DNA of 64,000 bases from Streptomyces sp. cf386 (GTDB taxonomy: Bacteria > Actinomycetota > Actinomycetes > Streptomycetales > Streptomycetaceae): contig NZ_FNHV01000001.1 in the NCBI RefSeq assembly GCF_900103585.1, positions 79,326 through 143,325 on the forward strand, written 5' to 3'. The notes under the pieces are model-generated. The model saw nothing but the letters and a program-made list of their open reading frames with translations. It made no database searches and was not told the origin of the DNA. A program made the position numbers and the translations under genes. Of this stretch, positions 7,709 through 16,954 are shown piece by piece (the stretch's first letter is position 1; the number at the start of each line of letters is the position of its first letter).

Positions 7709-10493
7709 GGCATCCGAAACGCCGACAGACGCCCGATCAGCGGTGCCCGAGTGGGAGACGGGATCCTTCGTCGGGCGGACCGCCGAACGCGCCGCCGTCC
7801 GGGCGGCTCTGGGCCGGGAGCGGCTCGTGTCGCTCATCGGTCCGGCCGGTATGGGCAAGTCCCGGCTCGCCTCTGTCGTCGCCTCCGAGGTGGCGCAGGA
7901 GTTCCCCGGCGGCGGGGGCTTCGCCGAACTCGTTCCCGTACGACCGGAGTTCCTCGCCCAGGCGGTGGCCGCCGCGCTGGGAGTGACCGAGCGGCCGGGG
8001 CAGCCCTTGGAGCAAGCGCTCCAGGAGCGGTTGGGTGAGGGCCGCTGTCTGCTGGTCGTGGACGGCTGCGAGCACCGACCGGACGCCGTCGCGGGCCTGG
8101 TCGGCCGACTGCTCGACGGCTGCCCCGGGCTCACTGTCCTGACCACCGGCCGCGCACCCCTCGGGCTCGCCGGAGAGCACGTCCTGGAGGTGCGGGCCCT
8201 CCCCGTGACGGAGGAGTCGGACTCGGGCGCGGTGGAACTGTTCCTGGACCGGGCACCGACAGTCGAAGTCGATCGGAGGCTCGTGGACCGGCTGTGCTCC
8301 CGTTGGGGCGGCACGCCGCTGGCCGTCGAACTCATCGCTGGGCACGCGGAGTTGTCCGGCGCGGTCCCCGACGACCGGCACATCCCCGAAGCCGGGCCCG
8401 AGGCAGCCCTCGCCTGGAGCTACGGCCTGCTCAACGCCGACGAGCGCCGCACCCTCCGGCAACTCGGCGTGTTCCTGCGCGGCTTCGACGCCGCGGCGGC
8501 ACACGCGATCGCGGCCGTCGACGGCACCGACATCACCGACACGACCGCGCTCCTCAACCGTCTCACCGCCCGCGCGCTGCTCGTGCGCGGCGCCTCCAAC
8601 ACCGACCTGTGGCGCATGCCCCCCGCGGTGCGGACCATGGCCCTGGAACGCCTCACCGCCGAGGGCGAGACGGCGAACTGCCGCGCCCGCCATCTGGATT
8701 GGGCCATCACGACGGCCACCGAGCTGGAGGCCGCCGCGGGCGTAGGGGACGGGCCTGATCAGGAAGGTCGGCCGACCCGACTCGACCTGGTCACCGGGAA
8801 TGTGCGCGCGCCACTGGACACAGTGCACACGGCATCCGACACGACCGGAGCCGATCAGCCCCGACCCCCAGTCCGGCCAACACGGCACCCGCCAACGCGT
8901 CTCGCCTCCACCGACGACGCCCCGCCCCCACCACCACCCACAACCGGAACCCACCGGCCCCACCCCGCAACCCGCCCGACACCACACTGGCCCGCCCGCT
9001 TCGACCTCGTCGCCGACGACCTGCGCGCAGCACTGGACGCCGCTGACACACACCCCGCGCCCGGCCCGCACCGACTCGCCCGCGCCCTGGCCCGGCTGTG
9101 CTACTCCAGGCAGTTCCTCGTGGAGGCCCGGACGCGCTTCCGGGGCGCCGGTGTCCTCGCGGCCTCCCCCTCCGAAGCGGCGGCCGACCTGCGTGCGGCG
9201 GCGGACGTGGCGATGGCCGAGCACCGCGGCGACCTCGCCCACCCGCTGTTGCGGGAAGCGGCCCAACTCGCGGCCGGCGCCGGGGACACGGCCGCGCAGG
9301 CCGTCGCGCTCTCCTTCGCCGCCTGTGTCGGGAGCCGCTTTCCCGCGACGTTCACCGACCTGGTGCCGTACGACGAACTGCTCACTTTGCTGGAGGAGGC
9401 CAGGCGGGTCGCGCCGCCCGGTGACCGGCTCGTCGCCGCGTACTTGGCAGCCGCCGAGGCATGGAACGCGACCGGGCAGAAGACCACCCCGGACGCCGAA
9501 CTGGCTCAGGTGGCGCTGGAGAAGGCGCGGGCTGCCGACGATCCGGTGCTGATCGCCGGTGCCATCGACGCGGTGTGCAGCGGCTACGGCGTGGCCGGCC
9601 GGTTCCGCGAGGCGCACCGGCTCGGCGACGAGCGGCTTCGGCTCTTCGACCGGCTGCCCCGGCACGATCCCCGGATCGGCCTCGAAATCATCGACACCCT
9701 GCATGTGGTGCCGCTGGCCGCCGTGGCCGCCGGCGATCTGCCTCGCGCGGTGACGGCGGCCAGTCGGGCCTGGGACGATCCGCTCAGCGGTCTCTACATG
9801 AGGGCCAGCAAGAGCGTGGTGCCGCTCGCGCTGTCCGGCAGGTTCGACGAGGCGCTGGAGTACGCGGACGCCATGTGGGACGGCTGGCAGCGGGCGGGCA
9901 GCCCCACCGCCCGCTGGATGGCTCCGGCCGTGCATGCAGCCGCTCTGGTGCACGGTCTGCGCGGTGGCGGGGAGGGCGGCCGAAGGCATCGGGAATGGCG
10001 CGAGCGTGCCCGGGACATGGCCGAGCCGTGGGATCCGCGGAGCATCGCGGCGAGTTTCGCCGCCTTCGCCGAGGTGCGGGTCGCCCTGCACACGGGGGCG
10101 GTCGAGGACGCTCTCGCCTCGGCCGTGGACCTCGCGGCGGTGGCGCCCTGGTCACAAGGCACGCATCAGTTCTACGACGCCTACTCCTGGGCCGTCGCCG
10201 CCGAGGCCGCAGCGGTCGCCGGACTCCCCGACGCCCGCGAGCGACTCGCCGCCGCGGCTCCCGCCGGCACCGAGAACGCCTGGGCCGCCGCCTGTCTGGC
10301 CCGCGCGGCCGGCCGGCTGCACGACGACCGGGACGCCCTGCGGGAGTCGCTCGCGGGGTGGGAACGTATCGACGCCGCCTTCGAACGGGCCTGCACCCTG
10401 GTCCTGTTGCCCGAACGGGCCGAAGAGGGCCTCGCCCAACTGGCCTCCCTGGGCTGCGAAGCGCCGGCCGGCCTTGGGAGGATCGCCCGATGA
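7692..10493 (+). CDS. AfsR/LuxR-type NB-ARC ATPase, no DNA-binding domain
   Basis: The 933-aa protein has a P-loop GPAGMGKSRL near residue 50, a Walker B LLVVDGCEH near 119, NB-ARC-like sequence to about 330, and an alpha-helical TPR-like C-terminal half. This is the ATPase-TPR core of AfsR/SARP and large LuxR regulators, but neither an N-terminal OmpR-type domain nor a C-terminal HTH is present. It may act through another regulator or as a STAND sensor. Residues about 361-375 (RLDLVTGNVRAPLDT) recur at about 435-450 (RFDLVADDLRAALDA), separated by a Pro-rich insert, so a segment was duplicated. GAGGAGGAG precedes the ATG at 7692. Confidence 0.65.
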   Translation: MDSAVEASETPTDARSAVPEWETGSFVGRTAERAAVRAALGRERLVSLIGPAGMGKSRLASVVASEVAQEFPGGGGFAELVPVRPEFLAQAVAAALGVTERPGQPLEQALQERLGEGRCLLVVDGCEHRPDAVAGLVGRLLDGCPGLTVLTTGRAPLGLAGEHVLEVRALPVTEESDSGAVELFLDRAPTVEVDRRLVDRLCSRWGGTPLAVELIAGHAELSGAVPDDRHIPEAGPEAALAWSYGLLNADERRTLRQLGVFLRGFDAAAAHAIAAVDGTDITDTTALLNRLTARALLVRGASNTDLWRMPPAVRTMALERLTAEGETANCRARHLDWAITTATELEAAAGVGDGPDQEGRPTRLDLVTGNVRAPLDTVHTASDTTGADQPRPPVRPTRHPPTRLASTDDAPPPPPPTTGTHRPHPATRPTPHWPARFDLVADDLRAALDAADTHPAPGPHRLARALARLCYSRQFLVEARTRFRGAGVLAASPSEAAADLRAAADVAMAEHRGDLAHPLLREAAQLAAGAGDTAAQAVALSFAACVGSRFPATFTDLVPYDELLTLLEEARRVAPPGDRLVAAYLAAAEAWNATGQKTTPDAELAQVALEKARAADDPVLIAGAIDAVCSGYGVAGRFREAHRLGDERLRLFDRLPRHDPRIGLEIIDTLHVVPLAAVAAGDLPRAVTAASRAWDDPLSGLYMRASKSVVPLALSGRFDEALEYADAMWDGWQRAGSPTARWMAPAVHAAALVHGLRGGGEGGRRHREWRERARDMAEPWDPRSIAASFAAFAEVRVALHTGAVEDALASAVDLAAVAPWSQGTHQFYDAYSWAVAAEAAAVAGLPDARERLAAAAPAGTENAWAAACLARAAGRLHDDRDALRESLAGWERIDAAFERACTLVLLPERAEEGLAQLASLGCEAPAGLGRIAR

Positions 10494-11575
10494 CGACTCC
10501 GGACCACGACGCGACCGACACGACCGACGCGACCGTCTTCGGCCGGCTCCGTGCCGACGGCGCCGAGCAGGTCCTGTTCAGCCACGATGCCCGCACCGGG
10601 CTGCGCTCCGTGGTCGTCGTGCACGACACGACGCTCGGGCCGGCCCTGGGCGGTGTACGCATGCACGCCTACGAGGACGAACACGCGGCGCTGGACGACG
10701 CGGCGCGGCTGGCGCGGGCCATGACGCTGAAGGCCTCGGCCGCCGGGCTCGGCCTCGGCGGCGGGTGGAGTGTCGTCATCGGGGATCCGGCGCGCGACAA
10801 GTCGGAGGAACTGCTGCGCGCCCACGGCCGGTTCATCGCCACGCTCGGCGGGCGCTTCATCCCGGTGAACGACATCGGTACGACCCAGGCCGACCTGAAG
10901 GTGATCGGACGCGAGGCGTCTCCGGTGTGCGACAGCGGGGACCCGTCGCCCATGACGGCGCTCGGCGTGCTCGAAGGCATCCGTGCCTGTCTGCGTGCCG
11001 ACGGCGCGGACGGCACTCTCGCCGGGGTGCGGGTGTGCGTGCAGGGCGTCGGCAATGTGGGCTCCGCGCTCGCCGAACTGCTCGCCGCCGAGTCCGCCGA
11101 GCTGGTCGTCGCCGACACCGACGCGAAGCGGGCCGCCGACGTGGCGGAACGCCTCGGGGCCCACGTCGTCGCCCCCGGAGCCGCGGTGGGCACCGACTGC
11201 GACGTCCTCGCGCCCTGCGCCATGGGCGCCGTGGTGAACGACGCCACGTTGCCCGAGCTGCGCTGCCGGATCATCGCCGGCGGCGCCAACAACGTGCTCG
11301 CCGCGCCCGAGCACGCCGCCGCGCTGGCGGACCGCGGAATCCTGTACGCCCCCGACTTCTGCGTGAACGCCGGCGGGCTGGTCTTCCTGGAGGAGCAGAT
11401 CCTGGGCCACGACCGTGCGCGGGCCGAGCGAAGTGTCCGTCAGGTCGGCGCCCGTTTGGGCGAAGTGATCGCCCAGGCGCGCCGAACGGGCGTCACGACC
11501 ACCCAGGCAGCGGTGGACCTGGCCGAGGCCCGCCTGCGCACGGCACGCGCGCGGGAGAGCACGACGTCGGCCTGA
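10490..11575 (+). CDS. Glu/Leu/Phe/Val dehydrogenase-like protein, catalytic Lys replaced
   Basis: The 361-aa protein has the leucine/valine-dehydrogenase layout: substrate domain to about 145, Rossmann motif VQGVGNVGSALAELL near 185, then IIAGGANNVL and the C-terminal NAGGLVFLEEQ. Lys of MTLK is kept. In the glycine-rich GGGK motif, where the second catalytic Lys of this family sits, the sequence reads GGGW (codon TGG, about residue 93). In known family members that Lys is required for oxidative deamination, so the protein is either inactive as such or runs another reaction, such as imine reduction or binding. It overlaps the ATPase gene by ATGA and is the last gene of the operon. Confidence 0.8.
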   Translation: MTTPDHDATDTTDATVFGRLRADGAEQVLFSHDARTGLRSVVVVHDTTLGPALGGVRMHAYEDEHAALDDAARLARAMTLKASAAGLGLGGGWSVVIGDPARDKSEELLRAHGRFIATLGGRFIPVNDIGTTQADLKVIGREASPVCDSGDPSPMTALGVLEGIRACLRADGADGTLAGVRVCVQGVGNVGSALAELLAAESAELVVADTDAKRAADVAERLGAHVVAPGAAVGTDCDVLAPCAMGAVVNDATLPELRCRIIAGGANNVLAAPEHAAALADRGILYAPDFCVNAGGLVFLEEQILGHDRARAERSVRQVGARLGEVIAQARRTGVTTTQAAVDLAEARLRTARARESTTSA

Positions 11576-11793
11576 CCCCCTCTCCACCCACGGAGCCATC
11601 CCGCGCCCGGCCACGATCCCCTCCCCCCTCCCGCTCCCCCGTCCCAGTCCCTGTCCCTGTCCGCTAGCGCACATGGCACCCCAGGCGTCCCCCAAAGCGC
11701 GAAAAAACGTCTCTCCTTGCATCGCGACATGCCTTTCCGTCAAGGCCTTGGCATGGCCGACATCCCACTCGTACTCGATGGAGGTACATCGCC

Positions 11794-13161
11794 ATGCTCG
11801 GCAGACACACCGCGGCCGGCCGCCGCGTCGCCCTTACCGCTCTCGGCACCCTCGTCCTCACCGGCGCCACCTCGGCCGCCACGGCCGCGCCGCCGCCCGC
11901 GCCCGCGTCCACGGCCGCGCAGACCCTCGGCGCCGACCGGCCGCCGGCGGCGGTGCTGCGCGCCATGGAGCGTGATCTGAACCTGAAGCCGGGTCAGGCG
12001 GAGGAACGGCTGGTCAACGAGGCGGAGGCGGGCGCCCGTGCGGGTCGCCTCCGCAACGCCCTCGGCAAGCACTTCGCGGGCGCCTGGGTGCGCGGGGCGA
12101 CGTCCGCCGAGCTCACCGTGGCGACCACCGATGCCGCCGACGTGTCCGCCATCAAGGCACAGGGCGCGAAGGCCGTGGTCGTCAAGCGGACGTTGGCCGA
12201 ACTCCAAACGCTGAAGAACACGCTGGACTCGACCGCCCGCACCGCCAAGACACGCGACACACCGGTCTGGTACGTGGACGTACCGGCCAACCGGGTCGTC
12301 GTACAGGCGACCAAGCAGTCGGCGGCCACCGACTTCATCAAGGCCGCCGGCCTGGAGGGCAAGGACGTCGGCGTCCGTGTGTCGACCATGCGGCCGCGGC
12401 TGCTGGCGGATGTTGTGGGCGGCGAGGCCTACTACATCGAGAGCTCCGCCCGCTGCTCCATCGGGTTCTCCGTCACCAAGGACCAGCAGCAGGGCTTCGC
12501 CTCGGCGGGCCACTGCGGCGACCAGGGCGACTCGACCACCGGCTACAACATGGCCAACCAGGGCACGTTCCAGTCGTCCACGTTCCCCAACAAGGACATG
12601 TCCTGGATCGCCGTCAACAGCGACTGGACGGCCACCGCCGACGTGAAGGGAGAGGGCGGCCAGCGGACGCAGGTCACCGGCTCGGTCCAGGCGCTCGTCG
12701 GGGCGTCGATCTGCCGCTCCGGCTCCACCACCGGCTGGCACTGCGGCACCATCCAGCAGCACGACACGAGTGTCAGCTACGCCCAGGGCACCGTCGACGG
12801 CCTCACCCAGACCACGGTGTGCGCCGAACCGGGTGACTCCGGCGGCCCCTACGTCTCCGGCTCCCAGGCACAGGGTGTGACCTCCGGTGGCTCGGGTAAC
12901 TGCACGAGCGGCGGGACCACCTTCTACCAGCCGATCAACCCGATCCTCAGCGACTTCGGCCTCGTCCTGAAGACCGCGCCGACCCAGTCCGGCACGCCCG
13001 CTCCGCCGGAGAACGCCGCGGAGACCTGGGCCGCGGGCCGGGTCTACGAGGCCGGCGCCACCGTGACCCACGCGGGTGTGCGGTACCAGTGTCTACAGTC
13101 CCACCAGGCACAGGGCGGGTGGTCGCCGGTCGCGACTCCGGCCCTGTGGGAGCGGCTGTAG
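11794..13161 (+). CDS. secreted streptogrisin-type S1 protease with chitin-binding domain
   Basis: The 455-aa precursor has a signal peptide (Arg-rich start, hydrophobic to about residue 30, AAPPPAP cleavage area), an alpha-lytic-type prodomain to about 215, and a chymotrypsin-fold mature domain with SAGHCG, NKDMSWI and GDSGGP carrying His, Asp and Ser. It ends with a short aromatic-rich module (WAAGRVYEAGATVTH...W) of the CBM5/12 chitin-binding type. That layout is like Streptomyces griseus protease C. It would digest extracellular protein on chitinous material. GGAGG at 11780-11784 supports the start. It is monocistronic and ends at a strong hairpin. Confidence 0.9.
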   Translation: MLGRHTAAGRRVALTALGTLVLTGATSAATAAPPPAPASTAAQTLGADRPPAAVLRAMERDLNLKPGQAEERLVNEAEAGARAGRLRNALGKHFAGAWVRGATSAELTVATTDAADVSAIKAQGAKAVVVKRTLAELQTLKNTLDSTARTAKTRDTPVWYVDVPANRVVVQATKQSAATDFIKAAGLEGKDVGVRVSTMRPRLLADVVGGEAYYIESSARCSIGFSVTKDQQQGFASAGHCGDQGDSTTGYNMANQGTFQSSTFPNKDMSWIAVNSDWTATADVKGEGGQRTQVTGSVQALVGASICRSGSTTGWHCGTIQQHDTSVSYAQGTVDGLTQTTVCAEPGDSGGPYVSGSQAQGVTSGGSGNCTSGGTTFYQPINPILSDFGLVLKTAPTQSGTPAPPENAAETWAAGRVYEAGATVTHAGVRYQCLQSHQAQGGWSPVATPALWERL

Positions 13162-13174
13162 GAGTCGTACTGCT

Positions 13175-13208
13175 CGGGCGGTGCGGGAGCCTGCTCCCGC
13201 ACCGCCCG
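13175..13208. terminator. bidirectional hairpin terminator
   Basis: CGGGCGGTGCGGGAGC at 13175-13190 is perfectly complementary to 13193-13208, a 16-bp stem with a two-base centre. It lies between the convergent protease gene and the serine hydrolase gene, and is the strongest hairpin seen in the window. Confidence 0.85.
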
Positions 13209-13242
13209 TTCTCGTTTCCCCACCAGGCCCCCGGCTGCTCCG

Positions 13243-14322
13243 CTACTGCTGCGCGAGGAGCGCGTACGCGGTGGCGACGAACGCGTCGCGGGCGCGGAAG
13301 CGGCGGGTGCACAGCGCGACCAGGGCGGTGCCCGTGTCGGGTCTGAAGCCCAGGAAGGCCTGTTGGCCGAGGGTCGCCCCGCTGTGGAAGTACATGGGTC
13401 CGCCGTCGGTCGGATGCCGGAACCACGAGACCGTGTGGATGTGCCGGCGATCCAGTCCGCGCCGGAGCACCGGCGTGCGCACCGCCCGCAGCGACTCGGT
13501 GAGCGGGGAGCCGGCCGGGTCGAGGTGGGCTTCGAGGAACGTCAACAGGTCGTGCGGGGTGGCGCGGACGGCCCCCGCCGCGTCGAAGCCGCCGGCGTCG
13601 AAGGCGAGGGTTGGCGTGTGCCCGTCCTTGCCGTGTCCGACGGCGTCGGTCTTGGGGTCCTCCGCCGTCAGGGCGGTGCCGCTCAGGCCGAGCGGGCGCA
13701 GCACATGAGCGCCGAGCAGGTCGGCCCATGTCGTTCCGGTCGCGGCGGCGACGGCGTGGCCGAGCACGGCGACGCCGAAGTTGGAGTAGTGCCAGCGGGT
13801 GCCGGGCCGGTGCCGGGAGCGATGGCGCAGAAAGGCGTCGGTGACCCGCTCGGCCGGGTAGCGGCCGTAGGGGTTGGTACGCCAGGAAGGCAGCGCCCGC
13901 GGATAGAAGTCGGCCGGCAGGGCGGGCAGTCCGGCGGTGTGGGTGATGAGGTGAGCGAGCGTCACCGGGGCCGTGTCCGTGCGCCGGCCCGGGTCCAGGC
14001 AGACGGTGGCGGGCTCGCCTCCGGTCAGCAGGCCGCGCTGGATGAGCCGGGCCAACAGGAGTCCGGTGAACGCCTTGGACGCCGAGCCGATCTCGTAGCG
14101 CAGGTCCTGCCGCGGGAGGGGTGGGGGCGGGGTGCTGCCACCGCAGTGCAGCATGCGGCGACCGGACCGGGACACGGCGAAGACGACGTCGGGGGCGTCC
14201 ACGGCGTCGACCGCGCTCTCCAGCCGCTCGCGCCACGCGTCGTCGCTGCCGGGGTCGCCGCCCGTGCGGGCCTCGTCCGGGTCGTCGGCGATGCCCGGCC
14301 AGGGTGTGGACCGGACGGTCAT
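13243..14322 (-). CDS. serine hydrolase, class C beta-lactamase / S12 peptidase fold
   Basis: The 359-aa protein carries the family's three motifs: SASK (Ser-x-x-Lys nucleophile and base), YSNF (Tyr-x-Asn) and HSG in FHSGATLG. Relatives are esterases, D-aminopeptidases and D,D-peptidases as well as lactamases. No signal peptide is seen, so it is cytoplasmic and unlikely to be a beta-lactam resistance enzyme. It is the last gene of a five-gene minus-strand operon, and its start overlaps the upstream gene's stop (ATGA). In this context it may process a peptide or ester made by the other genes (inference). Confidence 0.8.
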   Translation of the reverse strand: MTVRSTPWPGIADDPDEARTGGDPGSDDAWRERLESAVDAVDAPDVVFAVSRSGRRMLHCGGSTPPPPLPRQDLRYEIGSASKAFTGLLLARLIQRGLLTGGEPATVCLDPGRRTDTAPVTLAHLITHTAGLPALPADFYPRALPSWRTNPYGRYPAERVTDAFLRHRSRHRPGTRWHYSNFGVAVLGHAVAAATGTTWADLLGAHVLRPLGLSGTALTAEDPKTDAVGHGKDGHTPTLAFDAGGFDAAGAVRATPHDLLTFLEAHLDPAGSPLTESLRAVRTPVLRRGLDRRHIHTVSWFRHPTDGGPMYFHSGATLGQQAFLGFRPDTGTALVALCTRRFRARDAFVATAYALLAQQ

Positions 14323-15239
14323 GGGGTGGCGTGCGTCAGCTCGGCGAGGGCCCGGGAGGTGGCCAGCACGGAGGCGAAGGCGGCGACCAGCGTGGGGTGG
14401 TAGATCATGTCGAACACCTCGTCCGGTTCGCCCTCGGGCATCGTCCGTACGGCGGGCATGGCGCCGTCGGGCTGCTGTGCGGCGGCGAAGCCCTGCCAGG
14501 CCCGTTCGTCCAGGGTGGGGCGGGGCAGACAGGCGTCGACGACGAGCAGTTCGCCGAGCAGGTCCCAGCGCTCCAGGTCCAGCCAGTCGTCGATCCAGAC
14601 CGGCAGCCAGGTGGCGAGGTAGTCGGCGATGTCCGGCGGCAGGTCTTCGGGGTGCTCTCCCCAGTCGGTGAGGTGGAACACCGTGTGGGTGAGGTCGTAG
14701 GCGATGTGGCCGCTGACCGTCCAGGGTTCGGGTGTCCGGCCCAGCCAGGTGGAGCCGACGACATCCGCCTCGGGGATGCGGGGCGTGAGGCCGAAGCGGC
14801 GTTGGAACGCGGACAGTCCGAGGCGGCGGGTCGGGTCCAGTTCGAGGGCCGCCCAGCTGTCGAGCCGGTGGTAGAGGACGGTGGCACGCTCCACCTCGGG
14901 CTCGCTGTACCCGAGTTCCTTGTAGGGGAGGTACACCTCGAACGGGATGGGTGAGAGCGGTTCGATGCGCTGGCCGCGCACCAGCATGCGACCGCCGTCC
15001 AGGGTGTGCCGCCAGGTGTGGTCGAGGAGCCGGCGCGCGAGGTCGGCCTGCCGCGATCCGGCGACGCCTTCGCGGAACAGCACCCGGCAGATCAGCGCCA
15101 GTTCACCGACCGGCTTGAAGCGCTCCAGGAAACCCACTTCGGGGTCGACGTCGGGTTCCAGGCGGAATCCGTCGCGATGGGCCCACAGCCATTCCAGGGC
15201 GCGGACGCCGACGTTGTGCACGAGTCGGGTGTCGGTCAT
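14319..15239 (-). CDS. unknown protein, paralogue of the upstream neighbour
   Basis: This 306-aa soluble protein is not assigned to a family I can name with certainty (it may be DUF6895-like). It is clearly a paralogue of the protein encoded upstream in the same operon. Shared blocks are W-L-AHRD near the N-terminus, KP-GELA, RIEP/RLEP, DPTRRLG, WLG--PEPWT, the strong block L-H-VFHLTDWG and LP--L--Y-A-WLP-W-D. The His and Asp of HTVFHLTDWG are the best candidates for metal or catalytic residues. It is translationally coupled on both sides by ATGA. Confidence 0.6.
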   Translation of the reverse strand: MTDTRLVHNVGVRALEWLWAHRDGFRLEPDVDPEVGFLERFKPVGELALICRVLFREGVAGSRQADLARRLLDHTWRHTLDGGRMLVRGQRIEPLSPIPFEVYLPYKELGYSEPEVERATVLYHRLDSWAALELDPTRRLGLSAFQRRFGLTPRIPEADVVGSTWLGRTPEPWTVSGHIAYDLTHTVFHLTDWGEHPEDLPPDIADYLATWLPVWIDDWLDLERWDLLGELLVVDACLPRPTLDERAWQGFAAAQQPDGAMPAVRTMPEGEPDEVFDMIYHPTLVAAFASVLATSRALAELTHATP

Positions 15240-16201
15240 CCGGGCACTCCTTGTCCTTCATCGTCCTCGCCGCTCAGGCACTTGACGGTCTGTGCCGCCG
15301 CGAAGGCGGCCATCAGGGTGGAGTGGTAGCAGCGCAGGAAGTCAGGCTCCCGATCCGCCCCGGGGTCGTCCCCGAAGTCCTGCTCCGGGAGCGCGCCGGA
15401 TTCGCGCTGCGCCCGCGCGATCCGGGTCCAGGCGTGCTGAAGTGTCGCCGGGTCGGGCGGGCGCGGCAGGCTCGCGGCCACGACCAGCAGCTCACAACTG
15501 AGGTCCCACATACCGGCGTCCAGGCAGGTGTCGAGCCAGGACGGCAGCCACTGGTCCAGGTAGGCGGCGAGGTCGGCGGGGACGCCCTCGGGGGTGCGGC
15601 CCCAGTCGGTGAGGTGGAAGACGACGTGGGTGAGCGCGTACCCCGAGGAGCGCTCGAAGGTCCACGGTTCCGGAAGTCCGCCCAGCCAAGTGCGCCGCAG
15701 CGCCTGCGTGGCCCGCTCCGGCCGGTGGATGCCGCTGCGCCGCTCGGCTCTGAGGACGCCGAGCCGGCGGGTCGGGTCCTGCTCGGTGAGCTGCCAGCTC
15801 CGGGTACGGGCCGTCGTGGCGGCCGCGGCCTCGTACCCGGCGTGCCGCAACCCGGCCGCGGCGAAGACGGAGTAGATCTCCAACGGGTAGGTCGCGAAGG
15901 GCTCCAGCCGTTGGAGCCGCAGGAACAGCTCGCCCCGGCCCGTCTCTTGCCAGGCGAACCGCAACAGGTCGGCCGCGCGGGCATGCAGCGGATCGGTCGG
16001 CCGCGTGTGCGAGCGTACGCTGGCACACGTCTGGGCCAGTTCCCCCAACGGTTTCCAGGTGGCGTCCACATGGCCGTCGAGGGTGAGCGCGTCCTCTCCA
16101 AGAGCGAAGTCGTCGCGGTGGGCGGACAGCCAGGCGAACGCGGCGCCCCCCACCTCTCGGATCTCGGCGACGCCCGGGGCGCTCACGCCCACGGCGGTCA
16201 T
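15236..16201 (-). CDS. unknown protein, paralogue of the downstream neighbour
   Basis: The 321-aa protein starts at the ATG at 16201, which overlaps the preceding stop (ATGA). A longer upstream reading would run through that gene and is not real. It shares with its neighbour the blocks WLSAHRDDF, KPLGELAQTC, LQRLEPFATYPLEIY, DPTRRLG, WLGGLPEPWTFE and HVVFHLTDWG, over the whole length. Two diverged copies side by side suggest a heterodimer or consecutive steps on related substrates. No signal peptide or membrane segment is present. Function is unknown. Confidence 0.6.
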   Translation of the reverse strand: MTAVGVSAPGVAEIREVGGAAFAWLSAHRDDFALGEDALTLDGHVDATWKPLGELAQTCASVRSHTRPTDPLHARAADLLRFAWQETGRGELFLRLQRLEPFATYPLEIYSVFAAAGLRHAGYEAAAATTARTRSWQLTEQDPTRRLGVLRAERRSGIHRPERATQALRRTWLGGLPEPWTFERSSGYALTHVVFHLTDWGRTPEGVPADLAAYLDQWLPSWLDTCLDAGMWDLSCELLVVAASLPRPPDPATLQHAWTRIARAQRESGALPEQDFGDDPGADREPDFLRCYHSTLMAAFAAAQTVKCLSGEDDEGQGVPG

Positions 16202-16932
16202 ACGAGGGCTCCGGCCGTCCGCATGACGCGGGCCGCCTGTACCTGTAGGGCCACCCGGGGGTCGTTGCCGCCCATGAGTTCCACGAAGTCCAGCCCGGCT
16301 TCGAGGCCGAGTGTGTCCGGTACCCCGTCGAGCAGGGTCAGCCAGCGCCCGGCGCCGGCCGCCTGCTGATAGTCCCTGCGCCGCACGGCCCGTACGAAGC
16401 CCCGGGCCACGTCGACCGGGCGGCGCCCTGCCGCGCGGGCCACGGCACAGTCGTCGCCGGGTACCGCGAGCGGTGCCAGGACCGCGAGTTGATGGGTGAG
16501 CACCTGCCAGGTCGCCGCGTCGAGCCAGTCGGCGTCGGGTTCGGCGGCCTCGTCCTCGAAGGGCGCACCGGGTGCTCCCGGTGCATCGGTCAGGGGCGAG
16601 TCGAGCCGCCGCAGAGTGCGACTCATCGCCCAGTGGCTCCACTTGACGGTGGGCGCCGCGTCGGCTCGGGGTGGGAAGGCCTCCACCGTCTTCCGGAACA
16701 CGGCGAGTGCCTCCGGGTCGGGCGGGGCGGGGAAGAGTACGTGCGGCAGCAGCAGATCTGCTCCCAACACGCGTACGGCCGCGAGGTCGAGGCTTCCCTC
16801 GATCTCCTCCACGGTCCCGGTGCCGGTGCTGGACATGCGCACGTGGTCTCCGCCCCGAAGGGCGGAGACCACGTCGGTCGCAAGGTCCTGCACCGCGCCC
16901 TGCAAGAGGGCCGAAGTGCCTGACTGCTCCAT
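16198..16932 (-). CDS. hypothetical protein (244 aa)
   Basis: I do not recognise this protein. It is soluble, has a Thr/Ser/Gly-rich segment near 35-42, and is helical with many Ala/Leu thereafter. The ATG at 16932 has GGGAG about 8 nt upstream. It is 22 bp from the 61-aa gene and overlaps the next gene by ATGA, so it belongs to the same transcript. Its conserved neighbourhood suggests a partner or scaffold of the two paralogues downstream. Confidence 0.6.
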   Translation of the reverse strand: MEQSGTSALLQGAVQDLATDVVSALRGGDHVRMSSTGTGTVEEIEGSLDLAAVRVLGADLLLPHVLFPAPPDPEALAVFRKTVEAFPPRADAAPTVKWSHWAMSRTLRRLDSPLTDAPGAPGAPFEDEAAEPDADWLDAATWQVLTHQLAVLAPLAVPGDDCAVARAAGRRPVDVARGFVRAVRRRDYQQAAGAGRWLTLLDGVPDTLGLEAGLDFVELMGGNDPRVALQVQAARVMRTAGALV

Positions 16933-16954
16933 TCAGCCTGCTCCCGTCGTCCGC

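Noticed and set aside
13243..14322. Beta-lactamase resistance gene
   Set aside because: No signal peptide, and it sits in a cytoplasmic-enzyme operon. The fold also covers esterases and peptidases.
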